From contig DASZDG010000050.1 in NCBI GenBank assembly GCA_035942255.1, forward strand, positions 12,315-76,314: a stretch of DNA of 64,000 nt. Direction: 5' to 3'. Positions 42,211 to 52,225 of this stretch are shown piece after piece. Both the position numbers and the translations under genes were made by a program. This DNA is from JALZEG01 sp035942255 (GTDB taxonomy: Bacteria > Actinomycetota > CADDZG01 > WHSQ01). Position 1 is the stretch's first letter, and the number at the start of each line of letters is the position of its first letter. The notes beneath the pieces are model-generated. The model had not been told where the DNA came from and ran no database searches. It worked only from the letters and a program-made list of their open reading frames with translations.

Positions 42211-43013
42211 TTGACCGCCGCCGGCCGCTCGCGCACGACCGGCAACGTCAGGTCCGCCGGGTCGTCGCCGAGGAGGTCCGACACCAGCTGCTTCGCCCTA
42301 GCGAGCGTCGCGTCGAGCGCCCGCTTCGCGCCGTCCTCGTCACCGAGCTCGAACGAAGCTTTCGCCACGACCAGTCCCTGCACCACGTGGTCGTTCAGCT
42401 CGAGCGCCTCCTTGCGGCGCTGCGCGTCCCTGCCGATCTGCCGGGCGTACTCCTCGCTGCGCTTCCACGCGGCGAGGCACGCAACGCTGGCGGCGAGGAT
42501 GAACGCCGCGTGGATGGCCGCCCAGCCCCACGGGTTCGCGATCGCCTCGCTGCTGCTGTAGACGCCCTCGGGCTCGAGCGTGCCCATGACACCGTGGTGC
42601 AGGAGCACGTAGGCGATTCCCACGAGGAACGGGAACCAGTCCTGGTAGAGCGTCACCACGACGACCATGACGAAGAAGTGGAAGTGCATCTCGGTGACCC
42701 CGCCCGAGAAGTGGACGAGGAGGGCGGAGCACGTGAACAAGCCGAGTGTCGCGACGGCGGCCCGGACCGTTCGCCGGAGCCGCTCCTGCATCGCGACGAA
42801 CGCCGCTGCCCCCACGAGCCCTACCTCGGCCGCGGCGTGCAACGGGTCGTATCCCCGGACGATCGCCATCACGAACAGCGCCGGGACGTGTGCCCAGGCG
42901 AGGGCGACGATCGCGCGGTGACGGCTCGCCCACGACGACGCGGGCAACGCTCCGCCGTGCGGAAGCGCCGCGCGCACGCGCGCGAGCGGGCTCGGCACCT
43001 GTGCATCCCTCAT
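42207..43013 (-). CDS. Membrane sensor with a histidine-kinase-like helix but no ATPase domain
   Basis: 268 residues. Six hydrophobic segments (about 30-190) are followed by a charged helix and RKEALELNDHVVQGLVVAKASFELG, which looks like a dimerisation/phospho-acceptor helix with His in NDHVVQG. The frame ends about 60 residues later with none of the N, G1 or G2 boxes of an HATPase domain. Such truncated kinases may pass phosphate on from another kinase. Coupled by four-base overlap to a receiver-only regulator. Confidence 0.8.
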   Translation of the reverse strand: MRDAQVPSPLARVRAALPHGGALPASSWASRHRAIVALAWAHVPALFVMAIVRGYDPLHAAAEVGLVGAAAFVAMQERLRRTVRAAVATLGLFTCSALLVHFSGGVTEMHFHFFVMVVVVTLYQDWFPFLVGIAYVLLHHGVMGTLEPEGVYSSSEAIANPWGWAAIHAAFILAASVACLAAWKRSEEYARQIGRDAQRRKEALELNDHVVQGLVVAKASFELGDEDGAKRALDATLARAKQLVSDLLGDDPADLTLPVVRERPAAVK

Positions 43014-43091
43014 GAGCCAACTATCGAATATCGGACATAAGGGTGAAATACGTAGCTTGCGCAGGGGAAACGGTCCCGCGCGGGGCCGGCG

Positions 43092-46013
43092 CTAGCCTGC
43101 CCGGGCGGTCTTCAGCCGGCGACCTTCGACCGCGGCGGCCGCGGCCTTCCGGGTGCGCTTCGGCTTCTCCTCGAGCAGCGGCTGGAGGTACCGGCCGGTG
43201 TAGGACTCGGGGCAGGCGGCCACCTCTTCGGGAGTGCCCGCGACCACGACCGACCCCCCGCCGGCACCGCCCTCGGGACCAAGGTCGACGATGTGGTCGG
43301 CCGTCTTGATCACGTCGAGGTTGTGCTCGATCACGACGACGGAGTTGCCGGCGTCGACCAGCCGGTGCAGCACACCGAGGAGCTTCGCCACGTCGTCGAA
43401 GTGAAGCCCGGTCGTCGGCTCGTCCAGGACGTAGAGCGTCTTGCCGGTCGAGCGCTTCGCGAGCTCGGTCGAGAGCTTCACGCGCTGCGCCTCGCCGCCC
43501 GACAGCGTCGGCGCCGGCTGCCCGAGCCGGACGTAGCCGAGGCCGACGTCGCGCAGCGTCTCCATGTGCCGCGCGATCGGCGGGATAGCCGAGAAGAAGT
43601 CGGCGGCCTCCGCGACGCTCATCTCGAGGACCTCGGAGATGTTCTTTCCCTTGAAGCGGACCTCGAGCGTCTCACGGTTGTAGCGCTTGCCCTTGCAGAC
43701 CTCGCACGGGACGTACACGTCGGGGAGGAAGTGCATCTCGATCTTGATCGTCCCGTCGCCCGCGCACGCCTCGCAGCGCCCGCCGCGCACGTTGAACGAG
43801 AACCGGCCCGGCTGATAGCCACGGCGCTTCGCGTCCTGCGTCTTGGCGAACAGCTTGCGGATGTGATCGAACACACCGGTGTACGTCGCGGCGTTCGAAC
43901 GCGGCGTACGGCCGATCGGCGACTGGTCGATGTCGATGACCTTGTCCACTTGGTCGAGGCCCTCGATCTTCTTGTGACGGCCTGCGACGAGCCGCGCGTT
44001 GCGGTTCAGCCTCTGGTGGACGGCGCGGTAGAGCACCTCGTTGACGAGCGTCGACTTCCCGGAGCCCGAGACGCCGGTCACCGCCACGAAGCACCCGAGG
44101 GGGAACGCGACGTCGATGTCCCGGAGGTTGTGCTGGTGCGCGCCCCGCACGACGATCGCGCCGTTGCCCGGCCGGCGCCTCTCGGGGACCGGGATCGTCC
44201 TGCGCCCCGCGAGGTAGTCGCCGGTGACCGAAGCACGCTCCCTGAGCAAGCCGCCAACCGGCCCGCTGTAGACGACGTGGCCCCCGTGCTCGCCGGCGCC
44301 GGGTCCGATGTCCACGACGTGGTCGGCGACGCGGATCGTGTCCTCGTCGTGCTCGACGACGATCAGCGTGTTCCCGAGGTCGCGCAGGCGCACGAGCGTG
44401 TCAATGAGCCGCCGGTTGTCGCGCTGGTGCAGCCCGATCGACGGCTCGTCGAGGATGTAGAGCACGCCGACGAGGCCGGACCCGATCTGCGTCGCGAGCC
44501 TGATCCGCTGCGCCTCTCCCCCGGCGAGCGTCGCCGCACCGCGTGCGAGCGTCAGGTAGTCGAGGCCGACGTCGAGCAGGAACCCGAGCCGCGAATGGAT
44601 CTCCTTCAGCACGCGCTCGGCGATGGTCGTCTCGCGGTCGTCGAGCTCGATCTTGCGGAGGAACTCGTCTACCTCGCCGATGCAGATGTCGCAGACCTCG
44701 TGGATGTTCTTGCCGCCGATCGTGACCGCCAGCGACTCCGGGCGCAGGCGCGCGCCGTTGCACGCGGGGCACGGGACCTCGCGGAAGTACTGCTCGTACC
44801 GCTCCCGCGCGTACTCCGAGTCCGTCTCGGAGCGGCGGCGTTCGAGCCACGAGATCACGCCCTCGAAGTTGGTCCAGTACGAGCGGATGCGGTTGAAGCG
44901 GTTGCGGTAGCGGACGTGGACCTGCTCGTCCTCGGAGCCGTACATGATGATCTCGCGCGCCTTCTTCGGGAGCTTCCGGAACGGCACGTCCGTCTTGAAC
45001 TTGAACGTCTTGGCGGCGGAGGCGATCAGCCGGTCGAAGTACTCGAGCGTCCGGCCCGACCACGGCGCGATCGCGCCCTCGTCGATCGACAGGTCGGGGT
45101 TCGGGATCACGAGCTCGGGGTCGACCTCGAGGTGCGTGCCGAGCCCGTCGCAGCGGTCGCACGCGCCGTAGGGCGAGTTGAAGGAGAAGTTCCTCGGCGC
45201 CAGCTCGTCGAACGACAGGCCGCAGAACGTGCACGCGAAGTGCTGGCTGAACAGGATGTCCTCGCTCGCGTCGTCGACGAGGTCGATCGCGGCCGTGCCC
45301 TCCGCCAGCTGCAGCGCGGTCTCGACGGAGTCCGTCAGGCGGCTACCGATCCCCTCGCGCAGCACGAGCCGGTCCACGATCACGTCGATGTCGTGCTGGA
45401 AGTACCGGTCGAGGCGGATCTTCTCGCTCAGCTCGCGGACCTCGCCGTCGATCCGCGCCCGCGCGTACCCGCGGCGGGCGAGGTCGTCGAACAGAGTCGT
45501 GAACTCGCCCTTGCGGCTGCGCACGATCGGGGCGAGCACCTGGAACCGCGTCCCCTCGGGCAGCTCGAGGATCTGGTCGACGATCTGCTCGGGCGTCTGG
45601 CGGGCAACGGGCCTCCCGCAGTTGTGGCAGTGCGGCCGGCCGATCCGGGCGAACAGCAGCCGGAGGTAGTCGTAGATCTCCGTGATCGTCCCGACGGTCG
45701 ACCGGGGGTTCCGTGACGCCGACTTCTGGTCGATCGAGATCGCCGGGGACAACCCCTCGATGAAGTCGACCTCGGGCTTGTCCATCTGGCCCAGGAACTG
45801 GCGCGCATAGGAGGAGAGCGACTCGACGTAACGCCGCTGTCCCTCGGCGTAGATCGTGTCGAAGGCAAGGGAGGACTTCCCCGAGCCGGAGATGCCCGTG
45901 AACACGATCAGCGCGTCCCGCGGGAGCTCGAGGTGGACGTTCTTCAGGTTGTGCTCGCGGGCCCCCCGGATGACCAGGGACCCGGAGCCGGGAGGGGTCT
46001 TGGTCGGCACCAC
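43092..46013 (-). CDS. uvrA: Excinuclease ABC subunit A
   Basis: 973 residues, the usual size. UvrA recognises bulky DNA lesions and loads UvrB. Two ABC ATPase halves carry GISGSGKSS and GVSGSGKST; zinc-binding Cys clusters appear as CHNCG, CTFCG...CDRCDG and CEACAGDG...CEVCKG. The signatures LAGGEAQRI and LSGGEAQRV are intact. I start it at GTG 46013, just before the conserved LVIRGAREHNLKNV; anything longer would be antisense through the aminotransferase. The C-terminus is a basic Ala/Arg/Lys tail. It is divergent from the aminotransferase with 75 bases between. Confidence 0.96.
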   Translation of the reverse strand: MVPTKTPPGSGSLVIRGAREHNLKNVHLELPRDALIVFTGISGSGKSSLAFDTIYAEGQRRYVESLSSYARQFLGQMDKPEVDFIEGLSPAISIDQKSASRNPRSTVGTITEIYDYLRLLFARIGRPHCHNCGRPVARQTPEQIVDQILELPEGTRFQVLAPIVRSRKGEFTTLFDDLARRGYARARIDGEVRELSEKIRLDRYFQHDIDVIVDRLVLREGIGSRLTDSVETALQLAEGTAAIDLVDDASEDILFSQHFACTFCGLSFDELAPRNFSFNSPYGACDRCDGLGTHLEVDPELVIPNPDLSIDEGAIAPWSGRTLEYFDRLIASAAKTFKFKTDVPFRKLPKKAREIIMYGSEDEQVHVRYRNRFNRIRSYWTNFEGVISWLERRRSETDSEYARERYEQYFREVPCPACNGARLRPESLAVTIGGKNIHEVCDICIGEVDEFLRKIELDDRETTIAERVLKEIHSRLGFLLDVGLDYLTLARGAATLAGGEAQRIRLATQIGSGLVGVLYILDEPSIGLHQRDNRRLIDTLVRLRDLGNTLIVVEHDEDTIRVADHVVDIGPGAGEHGGHVVYSGPVGGLLRERASVTGDYLAGRRTIPVPERRRPGNGAIVVRGAHQHNLRDIDVAFPLGCFVAVTGVSGSGKSTLVNEVLYRAVHQRLNRNARLVAGRHKKIEGLDQVDKVIDIDQSPIGRTPRSNAATYTGVFDHIRKLFAKTQDAKRRGYQPGRFSFNVRGGRCEACAGDGTIKIEMHFLPDVYVPCEVCKGKRYNRETLEVRFKGKNISEVLEMSVAEAADFFSAIPPIARHMETLRDVGLGYVRLGQPAPTLSGGEAQRVKLSTELAKRSTGKTLYVLDEPTTGLHFDDVAKLLGVLHRLVDAGNSVVVIEHNLDVIKTADHIVDLGPEGGAGGGSVVVAGTPEEVAACPESYTGRYLQPLLEEKPKRTRKAAAAAVEGRRLKTARAG

Positions 46014-46088
46014 CGCATGGTAAACGACGCGCTTGTAACTTCTATTTCCGCTTTTCGCGGGCGTCTCGGGGGCGGGTAGCCTCGTGGA

Positions 46089-47237
46089 GTGACCGACTTC
46101 GCCGCCTATCGCTCCCGGTTCCCCGTGCTGGAGGACCGCACCTATCTGATCTCGGCGTCGCTCGGCCCCCTCTCCCGCGACGCCCGTGCGGCCGCCGAGG
46201 AGCACCTCGACCTGTGGTCGAGGCTGGGGCCCGAGGAGCTGTGGTTCGACCACGGGCTCCCCAAGCTGAGCGAGTGCCGGACGCTGTTCGCGGAGCTGAT
46301 CGGGGCCTCGCCGCACGAGACCGCGGTGATCCCGTCGGTGTCTGCCGGGCTCTCGTCGATCGCGACCTGCCTCGACCTGTCGAAGCGGCCCAAGATCGTG
46401 CTGACGGACATGGACTTCCCGACGAACCACTACGTGTGGCGGGCGTCGGAGAAGGCCGGGGCGAAGCTCGACGTCGTGCGGTCCCCCGACGGGGTGACGA
46501 TCGCGTCGGAGGACGTCATCGCGCGGATCGACGACCAGACCGCGGTCGTGAACCTCAACAGGGTGCTGTTCGAGTCGTCCTGGATCATGGACGCCCCGGC
46601 GATCGTCGAGGCCGCTCACGCACACGGGGCTCTCGTCGTCGTCGACGACTTCCACGGGTCGGGCGTTCTCCCGATCGACGTGCACGAGCTCGGGGCCGAT
46701 CTCCTGCTGACGGGCGCGCTGAAGTGGCTGTGCGGGGGCCAGGGCATCGCGTTCCTCTATTGCAGGGACGACCTCGTCCGGCAGATGGAGCCGCTGGTCG
46801 TCGGCTGGTTCGGAACGAAGGACTTCTTCGAGTTCGAGCGCGGCGAGCTCCGGCTGCGCGACGACGCGCGGAGGTTCGAGACCGGGACGTTCGCGCTCCC
46901 GCAGGCCTGGACCGCCGCCGCGGCGCTGCGCATGATCCTGGACGTCGGCGTCGACGCGATCCGGGCGCGCAACTCCGAGCTGACGGAAGGGATCGTCGAG
47001 CGCGCGGACGACGCGGGAATCCCGATCGCCTCCCCGCGTGACCGGAGCCGGCGCGGGGGCCTCGTCCGCCTGCGCGTCGAGGGCGGCCCCGCCGAGGCGA
47101 AGCGCCTGCTGCACGAACTCTTCGAGCGGGACGTCGTGCTCGACAAGCGCGGCGCCTCGCTGCGGGTGTCGCCGCACTTCTTCAACGACGAGCGCGACCT
47201 CGATCGGTGCTTCGCGGCTCTGCGCGAAGTGCTCTAA
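46089..47237 (+). CDS. Class V aminotransferase-fold PLP enzyme
   Basis: 382 residues from GTG 46089. The PLP Lys is in LLLTGALKWLCGG (about residue 218) and the Asp holding the cofactor ring is in VVVDDFHGSG. This is the fold of cysteine desulfurases, kynureninases and related lyases. The NifS-type catalytic Cys loop is not evident and the active-site segment is closer to kynureninase-like proteins of unknown substrate. Confidence 0.88.
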   Translation: MTDFAAYRSRFPVLEDRTYLISASLGPLSRDARAAAEEHLDLWSRLGPEELWFDHGLPKLSECRTLFAELIGASPHETAVIPSVSAGLSSIATCLDLSKRPKIVLTDMDFPTNHYVWRASEKAGAKLDVVRSPDGVTIASEDVIARIDDQTAVVNLNRVLFESSWIMDAPAIVEAAHAHGALVVVDDFHGSGVLPIDVHELGADLLLTGALKWLCGGQGIAFLYCRDDLVRQMEPLVVGWFGTKDFFEFERGELRLRDDARRFETGTFALPQAWTAAAALRMILDVGVDAIRARNSELTEGIVERADDAGIPIASPRDRSRRGGLVRLRVEGGPAEAKRLLHELFERDVVLDKRGASLRVSPHFFNDERDLDRCFAALREVL

Positions 47238-47453
47238 CGCGCCGATACCGACACCGCACTAGCCCCCCGAACCGGCGCGAACCCGGACAGTCCTCACCCC
47301 CTGACTAGTCCGTTCGCAGCGCGCGACAGATGAGCGGAAAGAACCATTGGGAAAACTCGATCGGGTGCCGATCTTCCGATTGCGGGGGCAGAGGAAACGC
47401 CGGGAGGGTGATTTTGACGTGCCGATGTTCCGCCCGATCGAGGGGGTAAGCGT

Positions 47454-49544
47454 ATGAAGATAGCTTTCGGGATCAGCTGGAACGATTCCAAGAAAGGCCA
47501 GTACCTCGCCGCCGTAGGCCTCACCTTGGGGCTTCTTTTCGCGTCCATGCCCGGGTTCGGGCAGTCGATGGCGCAGACGACGTCCGAGATGGTCAAGGTC
47601 ATCGTGCGCGAGCTCCCCGGATCCGGCTCGGCCCCCGAGCAGATGGTCGAAGACCTCGGCGGAGACGTAGGGCGCCATATAGGGATCGTCGACAGCTTCA
47701 CCGCGACCGTCCCGGCCGCGAGCATCTCCGCGCTGAACGGGTCCCCCGGCGTCCACTCGATCACGGAAGACCGCCGCGTCCGCCTTCTCCACGAGGTGAA
47801 CGGCTACGACCCCAGCCTGTCTTCGAACGCAGGCTCGATCTTCAACACCACCAACGCCGTCAAGGCGAGGGACTTCTGGCGTGACGGCATCACCGGCAAG
47901 GGCGTCGACGTGGCGATGATCGACTCCGGCGTCGTGCCGGTCGACGGCCTCACGGTGCCCGGCAAGGTCGTCAACGGCCCCGACCTCTCGTTCGAGTCCG
48001 GCTCCGAGCCCCACCGCTACCTCGACACGTTCGGCCACGGCACGCACATGGCCGGGATCATCGCCGGACGCGACAACGGCGTGACGAGCGGCAAGGAGAA
48101 CGGCGACCACGACAACTTCATCGGTGTGGCGCCCGACGCCCGCATCGTGAGCGTGAAGGTCGCCGCCAGCGACGGCGCGACGGACGTGTCGCAGGTCCTC
48201 GCCGCCATCGACTGGGTCGTCCAGCACCGCAACAGCGGGGGCCTGAACATCAGGGTGCTGAACCTGTCGTTCGGCACGGACGGCACCCAGAGCTACGTCG
48301 TCGACCCCCTGACGTACGCGGCCGAGGTCGCGTGGCACAAGGGCATCGTCGTCGTGGTCGCCGCCGGCAACTCGCAGTTCGGGAGCTCGGCGCTGAACAA
48401 CCCCGCGTACGACCCGTACGTCATCGCCGTCGGCGCCTCCGACACGAAGGGCACGTTCGACACGTCCGACGACACGGTTCCGGAGTGGTCGGCACGTGGT
48501 GACGGTCTCAGGAACCCCGACCTCGTCGCACCCGGCAAGTCGATCGCGAGCCTCCGCGCACCCGGCTCGTTCATCGACGTCGAGTACCCCGAGGGCCGCG
48601 TCAACGACAAGCTCTTCAAGGGCAGCGGCACGTCGCAGGCGGCCGCGGTCGTCTCCGGTGCTGCGGCTCTCGTGATCCAGCAGCGTCCGAACATCACCCC
48701 GGACCAGGTCAAGGCCCTGTTCAAGGGCACGGCGTCGAAGATGCCCGTCGCCGACCCGCAGGCGCAGGGCTCGGGCGTGCTGAACCTGAAGGCGGCCCGC
48801 ACGGCGCCGACGCCCCTCGCCGCGGTCCAGACGTGGCCGAAGGCGACGGGCGTGGGATCTCTCGAGCTAGCTCGTGGGACGCAGCACCTCGTCATGAAGG
48901 GCCCGGACACGGCCTGCCTCGAGAAGTACGAGGCCGACAACGCCACCGCCGAGGCCGCTGCTGCGGTCGAGGAGGAGGTGGCTCCGGCAGCCGAGGAGGC
49001 CGCCGAGGTCGTCGAGGAAGCCGTCGAGGGGGCCGCGGCCCCCGCGGAGGAGACCGCTCCGGTCGAGGAGACAGCTCCGGTCGAGGAGGCAGCCCCGGTC
49101 GAGGAGACGGCTCCCGTGAACGAGGCGTCGTCCGAGACGATGCCGACGCCGCAGAACGCGCCGGTCGAGCAGTCCTCGGTCGTGGCCGCCACAGCGACGG
49201 CCGCACCCCTCACGGCCGAGGAGGCGTGTCCCGACGTGGACGTCATGCTCCACGGCGAGAAGGACATCTTCGGACAGCCGTGGGACGGCGCCACCTGGAG
49301 CGGCCGCAGCTGGAGTGGAGCGACGTGGTCCGGTGGCACCTGGAACGGCCGCAGCTGGTCCGGCGAGGGCTGGAACGGCCGCAGCTGGTCGGGCGCCACC
49401 TGGTCCGGAGCGACGTGGTCGGGCCGCAGCTGGACCGGCGCCACGTGGTCCGGCGCCACCTGGTCCGGGGCAACGTGGTCCGGCGCCACCTGGTCCGGAG
49501 CGACTTGGTCCGGCGCAACTTGGTCCGGAGCGACCTGGTCGTAG
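47454..49544 (+). CDS. Secreted subtilisin-family (S8) protease with WxGxx repeat tail
   Basis: 696 residues. A signal-like N-terminus and a propeptide (about 45-110) precede the peptidase domain with Asp 157 (MIDSGV), His 198 (GHGTHMAGI), oxyanion Asn 307 and Ser 395 (GSGTSQAAA). An acidic Ala/Pro/Glu linker (about 500-560, with repeated ETAPVE) leads to a tail of seventeen five-residue units with Trp at the first place. Activity, export and a role in protein turnover outside the cell are likely. GAGGGGG about eight bases before ATG 47454 sets the start. Confidence 0.93.
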   Translation: MKIAFGISWNDSKKGQYLAAVGLTLGLLFASMPGFGQSMAQTTSEMVKVIVRELPGSGSAPEQMVEDLGGDVGRHIGIVDSFTATVPAASISALNGSPGVHSITEDRRVRLLHEVNGYDPSLSSNAGSIFNTTNAVKARDFWRDGITGKGVDVAMIDSGVVPVDGLTVPGKVVNGPDLSFESGSEPHRYLDTFGHGTHMAGIIAGRDNGVTSGKENGDHDNFIGVAPDARIVSVKVAASDGATDVSQVLAAIDWVVQHRNSGGLNIRVLNLSFGTDGTQSYVVDPLTYAAEVAWHKGIVVVVAAGNSQFGSSALNNPAYDPYVIAVGASDTKGTFDTSDDTVPEWSARGDGLRNPDLVAPGKSIASLRAPGSFIDVEYPEGRVNDKLFKGSGTSQAAAVVSGAAALVIQQRPNITPDQVKALFKGTASKMPVADPQAQGSGVLNLKAARTAPTPLAAVQTWPKATGVGSLELARGTQHLVMKGPDTACLEKYEADNATAEAAAAVEEEVAPAAEEAAEVVEEAVEGAAAPAEETAPVEETAPVEEAAPVEETAPVNEASSETMPTPQNAPVEQSSVVAATATAAPLTAEEACPDVDVMLHGEKDIFGQPWDGATWSGRSWSGATWSGGTWNGRSWSGEGWNGRSWSGATWSGATWSGRSWTGATWSGATWSGATWSGATWSGATWSGATWSGATWS
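49281..49541 (+). repeat. Tandem 15-bp coding repeat (W-x-G-x-x)
   Basis: Eighteen Trp codons spaced every five residues, encoding units such as WSGAT, WSGRS and WNGRS. The last seven units are all W-S-G-A-T, the earlier ones more varied, which suggests recent copy-number growth at the 3' end. It forms the C-terminal tail of the S8 protease. Confidence 0.93.
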
Positions 49545-49613
49545 GCATTGACCGCAACACCAGCGTGACGGTTGAAGTCGGCTGAGACGCAGGCCGACCA
49601 CTAGAGAAGGCCG

Positions 49614-51677
49614 ATGAGAGCACTGACGAGACGGAACGAAGGCGACAGGGAGCGGGGGGTCAAGCCCCCGCTCCTTCGCCTGTCCGGCACCGCCCGCGTG
49701 TGGCTCCTGAGCGTCGGCGTCGCGCTCCTCGCGGCGTACCTCACCACCGGCCTCGCCTCGTCCCGCCTCGACACGATCGCGAACCCGTTCGAGATCCCGT
49801 GGTGGGCGGTCGGCGGGCTGTTCTTCCTGGCGGAGGTCTGCGTCGTGCACCTCCAGTTCCGGCGCGAGGCGTACTCGTTCTCGCTCAGCGAGATCCCGCT
49901 CGTGCTCGGGCTCTTCTTCCTCACGCCGGCGGCCCTCGTGTTCGCGCAGCTCGTGGGGTCGGGCGCGGCCCTCGCGTTCCACCGCCGGCAGTCGCCGTTG
50001 AAGCTCGTCTTCAACCTCGCGCACCTCTCGCTCGAGGCGATCCTCGCCTCGCTCCTCTTCCAGCAGATCGTCATCACCGGCGACCCGACGAACTTCGAAG
50101 GGTGGATCGGCACCGGCATCGCGGTCGCGCTCACGACGTTCCTCAGCGCGGCGATGATCGCGCTCGCGATCTCGCTGTCCGAGGGCAAGGTGCACCTCGA
50201 AGCGCTGACCGAAGGCCTCGGCCCGGGGATGATGGCCGCCCTCACGAACACGTGCATCGCTCTCGTCGCGTCCACGCTCATGTGGGTGCGCCCGCAGGTC
50301 GCGTGGCTGCTGCTCGTGCCGGTGGCGACGTTGTTCTTCGCCTACCGCGCCTACACGTCCGAGCGGCAGAAGCACAAGAGCCTCGAGTCGCTCTACGAGT
50401 CGAGCCGCGTGATCCAGGGGTCGCTGCAGATCGAGGCGACGATCAGCGAGCTGCTCTCGCAGGCGCGCAAGATGTTCCAGGCCGAGGTCGCGCAGATCAC
50501 GTTCTTCCCGGCGAACAACGAGCGCGTCGCGTACCGGAGCTCGATGGGCCCCGGTGACGAGGGGTACCTCATGCGCGAGCTCCACCTCGACCCGCGCGAC
50601 GGGGTGTGGGCCCGGGTCGCGTCGGAGGGCGAGGCCCTCCTGATCCGCAAGCCGATCCTCAACGAGAACATCCGCAAGCACTTCGAGGCCCGCGGCATGC
50701 GCGACGCGATCGTCGCCCCGCTGCACGCGGGGGGCACCGTGATCGGGACGTTCGCGGTCGGCAGCCGCCTCGGCGACGTCAGCACGTTCGACGAGGCCGA
50801 CCTCAAGCTCTTCCAGACCCTCTCCAACCACGCGAGCGTGTCGCTCGAGAACGCGCGGCTGGTCGGGCGCCTGGAGGAGTCGCTCGCGCACCTGACGGAG
50901 ATGAACCAGCTGAAGGACGACTTCGTCGCGGCGGTGTCGCACGAGCTGCGCACGCCGCTGACCTCGATCCAGGGGTACATCAAGACGCTCCTCCGTCCGA
51001 ACGTCGAGTTCTCGCCCGACGACCAGCGGTCGTTCATCGAGGCCGTCGACCGCCAGAGCGAGAGGCTGCGCCGACTGATCGAGGACCTGCTCGTGGTGTC
51101 GCGCATCGAGTCCGACCGTGACAACCTCCTCGTCACGCCCGTCGTCCTCCAGAAGGTCGCCCGTCACGTCGTCGACGAGTTCCGCGCCCGCACTGCGACG
51201 AGGTCGTTCGACTTCCGCTTCGACCAGAGCCTCATCGAGGTCGACACCGACGAGACGAAGGTCCACCAGGTGGTGTCGAACTTCGTCGACAACGCGCTGA
51301 AGTACGCGCCGGATGGGACGACGATCACGATCGGGGGCCGCACCGAGGGCGACTACGCGGTCATCTCCGTCGCCGACGAGGGCTCCGGGATCCCGGAGGC
51401 CGAGCAGGCCCGCATCTTCGACCGCTTCTACCAGATCGACCAGTCGTCGACGCGGACGGCCGGGGGCACCGGTCTGGGTCTGTACATCTGCAAGAAGCTG
51501 GCCGAGGCCATCGGCGGCGATATCTGCCTCGAGCGCTCCGACGAGCGGGGGTCGGTGTTCGCTCTGAGGATCCCCCTGGTCCCGCCCCGCGACGCGGTGC
51601 GGCAGTCGTTCCCGTCGCTGACGATCGGCCGCCCGCCGCTGAGCGACGCGCCGGAGCCGGCCTTCTCCCTCCGCTAG
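49614..51677 (+). CDS. Membrane sensor histidine kinase with GAF domain
   Basis: 687 residues. The first 240 contain about seven membrane helices (MASE-like sensor). A GAF domain follows (about 260-415), then HisKA with the phospho-acceptor in AVSHELRTPLTS, and HATPase with NFVDNALKYAP (N box), VADEGSGIPE (G1), FYQIDQ and GTGLGLYIC (G2). Complete and likely active. No response regulator is adjacent. ATG 49614 has AGAGAAGG just upstream; it lies 70 bases behind the S8 protease. Confidence 0.94.
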   Translation: MRALTRRNEGDRERGVKPPLLRLSGTARVWLLSVGVALLAAYLTTGLASSRLDTIANPFEIPWWAVGGLFFLAEVCVVHLQFRREAYSFSLSEIPLVLGLFFLTPAALVFAQLVGSGAALAFHRRQSPLKLVFNLAHLSLEAILASLLFQQIVITGDPTNFEGWIGTGIAVALTTFLSAAMIALAISLSEGKVHLEALTEGLGPGMMAALTNTCIALVASTLMWVRPQVAWLLLVPVATLFFAYRAYTSERQKHKSLESLYESSRVIQGSLQIEATISELLSQARKMFQAEVAQITFFPANNERVAYRSSMGPGDEGYLMRELHLDPRDGVWARVASEGEALLIRKPILNENIRKHFEARGMRDAIVAPLHAGGTVIGTFAVGSRLGDVSTFDEADLKLFQTLSNHASVSLENARLVGRLEESLAHLTEMNQLKDDFVAAVSHELRTPLTSIQGYIKTLLRPNVEFSPDDQRSFIEAVDRQSERLRRLIEDLLVVSRIESDRDNLLVTPVVLQKVARHVVDEFRARTATRSFDFRFDQSLIEVDTDETKVHQVVSNFVDNALKYAPDGTTITIGGRTEGDYAVISVADEGSGIPEAEQARIFDRFYQIDQSSTRTAGGTGLGLYICKKLAEAIGGDICLERSDERGSVFALRIPLVPPRDAVRQSFPSLTIGRPPLSDAPEPAFSLR

Positions 51678-51700
51678 CCGCGGCGGGGGCCGCGTATGCA

Positions 51701-52225
51701 TCAGGCTCTCTCGCCGCGCCTCCTGCGGATCTCCTCCGCGAGGATCACGAGATGCGCCGCGTCCTTCTCGCGTCGAGCCGCCATCTTCGAACGAACGATG
51801 TCGTCCAGCGACGCGACCGGGGTACTCACACCCTCGAACTCGACAGTCCGCGCATCGCGTGCGAGATCGTCGTAGCCGTCCGTCCCGTCGGGCAGGAAGC
51901 AGACGTCGAACGGTCCCAGCCGCGTCATGAAGGTCATCGTCGTCATCCCGGTAAACGTCCGTTCGTCCAGGGGGATCTCCAACCGCTCGTCCAGACCGGG
52001 TGCGCGAAGCCGCGCATCAAGATCGGCGAGCGCCTGCGCCAAGCGTCTCTTGTTCTCTCGGTCGGGAGCGGGCGTCACGTCGAGGTCGAGCGTCCGCGTC
52101 AGAGGAGCCCCTTGCAGGATCGCCGCAACCCCGCCGATCACCACGTAACGAACGTCGTGGCGGTTCAGCGCCTCCACGATCCCGAGAAAGCCGGGTGGCG
52201 TCGCGGCCCCGACGTCGGCGGTCAC
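51701..52225 (-). CDS. Nucleotidyltransferase-fold protein (possible toxin)
   Basis: 174 residues. VIGGVAAILQGAPLTRTLDLDV (about 29-50) carries the GG...T-x-D-x-D signature of the DNA polymerase beta-type nucleotidyltransferase fold, close to AbiEii/MNT-like proteins. It overlaps the upstream HTH gene by four bases, the usual design of an HTH antitoxin-nucleotidyltransferase toxin pair. Toxic activity is inferred only from layout and family. Confidence 0.82.
   Translation of the reverse strand: MTADVGAATPPGFLGIVEALNRHDVRYVVIGGVAAILQGAPLTRTLDLDVTPAPDRENKRRLAQALADLDARLRAPGLDERLEIPLDERTFTGMTTMTFMTRLGPFDVCFLPDGTDGYDDLARDARTVEFEGVSTPVASLDDIVRSKMAARREKDAAHLVILAEEIRRRRGERA

Noticed and set aside
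46014..47177. Extension of uvrA upstream to give over 1300 residues
   Set aside because: The added part is antisense to the class V aminotransferase and has no UvrA homology; UvrA proteins are about 950 residues.
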